Below, in pieces: positions 5,072 through 7,393 of a stretch of 7,393 bases of DNA. Location: assembly GCA_031283515.1 (NCBI GenBank), contig JAITBS010000636.1:1-7393 (forward strand), given 5' to 3'. The position numbers were made by a program, and so were the translations under genes. The stretch comes from Planctomycetaceae bacterium (GTDB taxonomy: Bacteria; Planctomycetota; Planctomycetia; Pirellulales; Thermoguttaceae). The notes beneath the pieces are model-generated. The model was not told the DNA's origin and did no database searches. It worked only from the letters and a program-made list of their open reading frames with translations. Position 1 is the first letter of the stretch; each line of letters begins with the position of its first letter.

Positions 5072-7162
5072 CTATAAATTAAAGTCAATATGTTCTCGTA
5101 AAATTCGAGTTGGATATCTTTTTTTCAATTCGGCAAAATATTCCGATTGAAGTTTTTGTCGGCGTTCCATTTTGATTCGTTCCCGAATCGTAACCTGAGC
5201 CTCAATAAACGGAACCGTTTCCGCATCTTCACGTTTCACCACCCGAATAATATGGAACCCCTTGTCGCCTTTAATAACCGGACTCATCTTATCAACCGGT
5301 AACGAAAAAATGGTTTGTTCCAATTCCGGTGAAGTCAGGCTTCCTATTTTCGTCCAGTCCCAGAAACCTCCCTTCGATGCCGTAAAACCTTCAGAATTGA
5401 CTTTGGCAATTTCCTCAAAAGGATAACCGGTCACCACCTGATTCCCCATCCAAACAATCTTATTTCGTGCCGCTTCTTCCGTTGGATGATTCGAAAACGC
5501 AACAAATAATTCCTGCCATTGAACCCGTAATTCCGAAGTAAATTGATCTTTGTGTTTTGTGTAAAATTCTATCATTTCATCATGTGTACATTCGCCGGAG
5601 GCTTCCTGTATATTGAACATAATCCATTGTTGTGCAATTTTACTGCGAATCCAAAGCATCCGTTCCCGATCCAACGAACTACCAAGTTTGTCCTTCAAAT
5701 ACTGTTTAAGTTCAATATTATTCCGAACACCAAATTCTTTAATCAATGCCGGAACTTCATGTTGATCAAATTCCTCGCCGAACTTCTTGTCAAACATTTC
5801 ACGCTCTTCCTTACTTTTGGCAAGTAAATAATCGTTAAACACCAAAGCAACGATGATTTGTTCCTGAAGAAAAGCCGGATATTGATTTTCGGCAAACATG
5901 TTAATGAAGTTTTCTTTTTCTTTTTCCGAAACTTGTGCACGTTCCTCATCGGAAGCTCGTTTGAGATTTTCGTTAAGGACTTGAATTCCCGCTCTGCGTA
6001 ATTGCGGTAACAGATCGCACATCAAAATAACTTGAGTTCCAACCCGCGCCACTGTTTCCGTACCATGACAAGGAACTTCCTCAACCATTACCGACGGATT
6101 GATTTGAAATTGCGAACCAATTTTCTGTTGCGGAATAGACAGCGATGTGTGTTGAAGAACCGGCGGAGATTCGATTGGTTGTTGCAGTTGCTGTTCTTGC
6201 GGCGGCGGCAAAGATGTTGATAACGGCTGGGCATCATAAACCGATCTGGTTGGCGGTGCTGAAATGGTTGGTTGAGTTCCATCCTGAGCAACCAAAGAAT
6301 GAATTGTTGAATCCGGAACCGTCATTGCCGGAACCGTCATTGCCGGAACCGGTTGAGGATTTAATGTTTGTAAAAAAGGGTCATTTCCGGTTTCGGGAGC
6401 AATTGGCGGTGATGAAGTACCGGCGGAAAAAGGCGGTATTGTTTCCGGCGGAGAAGATACAAACGGTAAGGGCGATTCGTTTTTGTTGGGAATTATTGGC
6501 GGCTCACTCCATTGTTCCAATGTTTCAATCGCTGCTGCCGGAACTGCTCCATGACGTGATGAAGCAAAACCGGCATTGCTTTCTTCCGGTGTTTCCGAAG
6601 TTTTGACCACAGGAAAACTCCCAACTCCAGAAGGAGTTGCGGATTCTGTTACTGGGAACTCCGATTTTAGCGGTTCGATTTTTTGTTGTTCCGTTTTGGG
6701 CGGTTCAATTTTGGGCAATTCCGATTGCAGTGGTTCCGGTTGTAATGGTTTTGCTTGCGGCGGTTCTGTTTTGGACAATTCCGGTTTTAACGGTTCTATT
6801 TTGGGCGGTTCCGTTTTGGGCGGTTCCGTTTTCGGCAACGGCTCAAGTTGTGGCAAGACCGGAGAAACTTGAACCGGAGGAATTGGCGGAGGAGGAATAA
6901 TAATAGTTTCCGGTTTTGTTGAAGTTGGAGAAGATGGGGAAGACGGATGCGATTCGGAGGACGCATTTTTTCCTGAATAGTGGGACAAAAATTTAGCAAG
7001 TTGATCATCTTCCGGTCGGCTGTTGGAAGTCGAACTCTGAGAGGCAGCCGGATCAACTCCAAAATAGGAAACTCCCCGTTGTACCAATTTCGGGTTGCTT
7101 ACGACAAGGACTATTGTCCCGATAGAAGCAAAAAATATTGTAAAATAAAGAAACTGTTTCAC
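5072..7162 (-). CDS. Membrane-anchored PpiC/SurA-like peptidyl-prolyl isomerase with proline-rich linker
   Basis: The product has 696 residues. A hydrophobic N-terminal segment (about 4-22) acts as a signal anchor, placing the rest outside the cytoplasm. Residues about 64-360 are low-complexity, rich in Pro, Glu, Lys, Ser and Thr, including a five-residue periodic part (104-173). A helical SurA-like segment follows (about 361-540), then a parvulin domain (about 545-645) with recognisable FTASKGGFWDW (593-603), SPELEQTIFSL (611-621) and KGFHIIRVVKRE (634-645). Parvulins catalyse cis-trans isomerisation of prolyl bonds, and extracytoplasmic ones assist folding of exported proteins. Cysteines at 365 and 382 flank the start of the folded part and might pair. 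The start is GTG: an in-frame TGA lies seven codons upstream with no ATG, GTG or TTG between, and the anchor begins right after the GTG. No Shine-Dalgarno sequence is seen. The parvulin assignment is firm; the substrate is unknown. Confidence 0.92.
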   Translation of the reverse strand: MKQFLYFTIFFASIGTIVLVVSNPKLVQRGVSYFGVDPAASQSSTSNSRPEDDQLAKFLSHYSGKNASSESHPSSPSSPTSTKPETIIIPPPPIPPVQVSPVLPQLEPLPKTEPPKTEPPKIEPLKPELSKTEPPQAKPLQPEPLQSELPKIEPPKTEQQKIEPLKSEFPVTESATPSGVGSFPVVKTSETPEESNAGFASSRHGAVPAAAIETLEQWSEPPIIPNKNESPLPFVSSPPETIPPFSAGTSSPPIAPETGNDPFLQTLNPQPVPAMTVPAMTVPDSTIHSLVAQDGTQPTISAPPTRSVYDAQPLSTSLPPPQEQQLQQPIESPPVLQHTSLSIPQQKIGSQFQINPSVMVEEVPCHGTETVARVGTQVILMCDLLPQLRRAGIQVLNENLKRASDEERAQVSEKEKENFINMFAENQYPAFLQEQIIVALVFNDYLLAKSKEEREMFDKKFGEEFDQHEVPALIKEFGVRNNIELKQYLKDKLGSSLDRERMLWIRSKIAQQWIMFNIQEASGECTHDEMIEFYTKHKDQFTSELRVQWQELFVAFSNHPTEEAARNKIVWMGNQVVTGYPFEEIAKVNSEGFTASKGGFWDWTKIGSLTSPELEQTIFSLPVDKMSPVIKGDKGFHIIRVVKREDAETVPFIEAQVTIRERIKMERRQKLQSEYFAELKKRYPTRILREHIDFNL
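6313..6351 (-). repeat. Perfect 15-bp tandem repeat inside the parvulin linker, 2.6 copies
   Basis: The unit CCGGAACCGTCATTG (plus-strand reading) lies at 6313-6327 and 6328-6342 and continues as CCGGAACCG to 6351. It encodes the duplicated pentapeptide PAMTV (about residues 273-282). The copies are identical at the DNA level, which suggests a recent duplication. The 15-bp period keeps the frame open whatever the copy number. Confidence 0.85.
6644..6853 (-). repeat. Degenerate 15-bp (pentapeptide) repeat region in the parvulin linker
   Basis: Residues 104-173 follow a period of five, with Glu at nearly every fifth position (108, 113, 118, 123, 128, 133, then 143, 148, 153, 158, 163, 168, 173) and Lys at 138 in the one exception. 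Typical units are PKTEP, PKIEP and LKPEL. At the DNA level this is a diverged 15-bp tandem array. Pro/Glu/Lys pentads of this kind form extended, stiff spacers in envelope proteins, so a spacer holding the catalytic part away from the membrane is a reasonable inference. Confidence 0.8.
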
Positions 7163-7168
7163 GGAAGT

Positions 7169-7174
7169 ATTATA
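7169..7174 (-). promoter_or_regulatory. Candidate -10 element immediately upstream of the parvulin GTG
   Basis: The leftward strand reads a perfect TATAAT at 7174-7169, with six bases between it and the GTG start at 7162. If used as a -10 box, transcription would begin at or next to the start codon, giving a leaderless or nearly leaderless mRNA. That would fit the absence of a Shine-Dalgarno sequence. No good -35 hexamer exists at 16-18 bp spacing (the region reads ACCGGA), so the assignment is weak. Confidence 0.3.
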
Positions 7175-7247
7175 GGATATTCATTAAAATTTCCGGTATG
7201 ACCTGTTCTACCTTTGGAAAAACCAATTATTCCGTATCATAAGGATT

Positions 7248-7297
7248 TTCGGTAGATTGATGCAATAGCAATTTGGAAATTTTCTGAATCTACCGGA
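7248..7297. repeat. Inverted repeat upstream of the parvulin gene
   Basis: CGGTAGATT (7250-7258) and AATCTACCG (7287-7295) are exact reverse complements. The match extends outward by a G-T pair and one further T-A pair, separated by 28 bp of AT-rich DNA. It lies about 85-135 bp upstream of the parvulin start, in a 231-bp stretch without a supported gene. It could be a binding site or a hairpin in an upstream transcript. No T tract follows either arm, so a terminator is unlikely. Nearby, GGTGTTTA is repeated at 7301-7308 and 7310-7317. Confidence 0.4.
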
Positions 7298-7393
7298 TTA
7301 GGTGTTTATGGTGTTTAGTGGTGGAATTGGAATTGATAATGGTTTTTGGTATACGCAAATAGAAAAAATGGAACTTTATTTCAGACAACAAGC

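Noticed and set aside
6576..6872. Rightward frame whose product looks like a Gly/Ser pentapeptide-repeat protein
   Set aside because: Its five-residue periodicity is the complement of the 15-bp repeats of the parvulin linker. The long leftward gene with anchor and catalytic domain explains the region.
7368..7393. Start of a rightward gene at the window edge (ATG at 7368)
   Set aside because: Only 26 bases are available with no motif. It cannot be distinguished from chance.
7294..7393. Tail of a leftward gene entering from the right edge
   Set aside because: One leftward frame is open for about 100 bases, but the translation is low-complexity and matches nothing I recognise.

Overview
The window looks like chromosomal DNA of a bacterium, most likely an AT-rich planctomycete. 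That assignment is inference. It rests on the overall style of the 460-residue TPR protein, the 157-residue protein and the long membrane-anchored parvulin, which resemble lineage-restricted planctomycete proteins I recall, and on the near absence of Shine-Dalgarno sequences. No search was run. No phage, transposase, CRISPR array, tRNA or rRNA gene is visible.

Layout: bases 1-324 are non-coding and AT-rich. Four genes then read rightward: a DUF1015/COG4198 protein (325-1629), a TPR scaffold-type protein (2010-3392), ribosomal protein S20 (rpsT, 3580-3864) and an Rrf2-family regulator (4015-4446). Two genes read leftward from the right side: a membrane-anchored PpiC/SurA-like peptidyl-prolyl isomerase with a very long proline-rich linker (7162 down to 5072), then a small conserved-looking protein of unknown function (4972 down to 4499). 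The two gene sets converge at 4447-4498.

Each rightward gene has its own sizeable leader, so they look like separate transcription units rather than an operon. A strong intrinsic terminator separates rpsT from the Rrf2 gene. The two leftward genes are 99 bp apart and could be co-transcribed. The functions do not join into one pathway: translation (S20), transcriptional control (Rrf2), extracytoplasmic protein folding (PpiC), and three proteins whose role cannot be fixed from sequence.

I see no convincing new biological system. The points most worth a second look are the 15-bp-periodic expansion of the parvulin linker, a -10-like hexamer immediately before that gene's GTG start (possible leaderless transcript), the lack of cluster-binding cysteines in the Rrf2 protein, a 44-codon frame in the TPR leader, and short tandem 'word' repeats in the intergenic regions.
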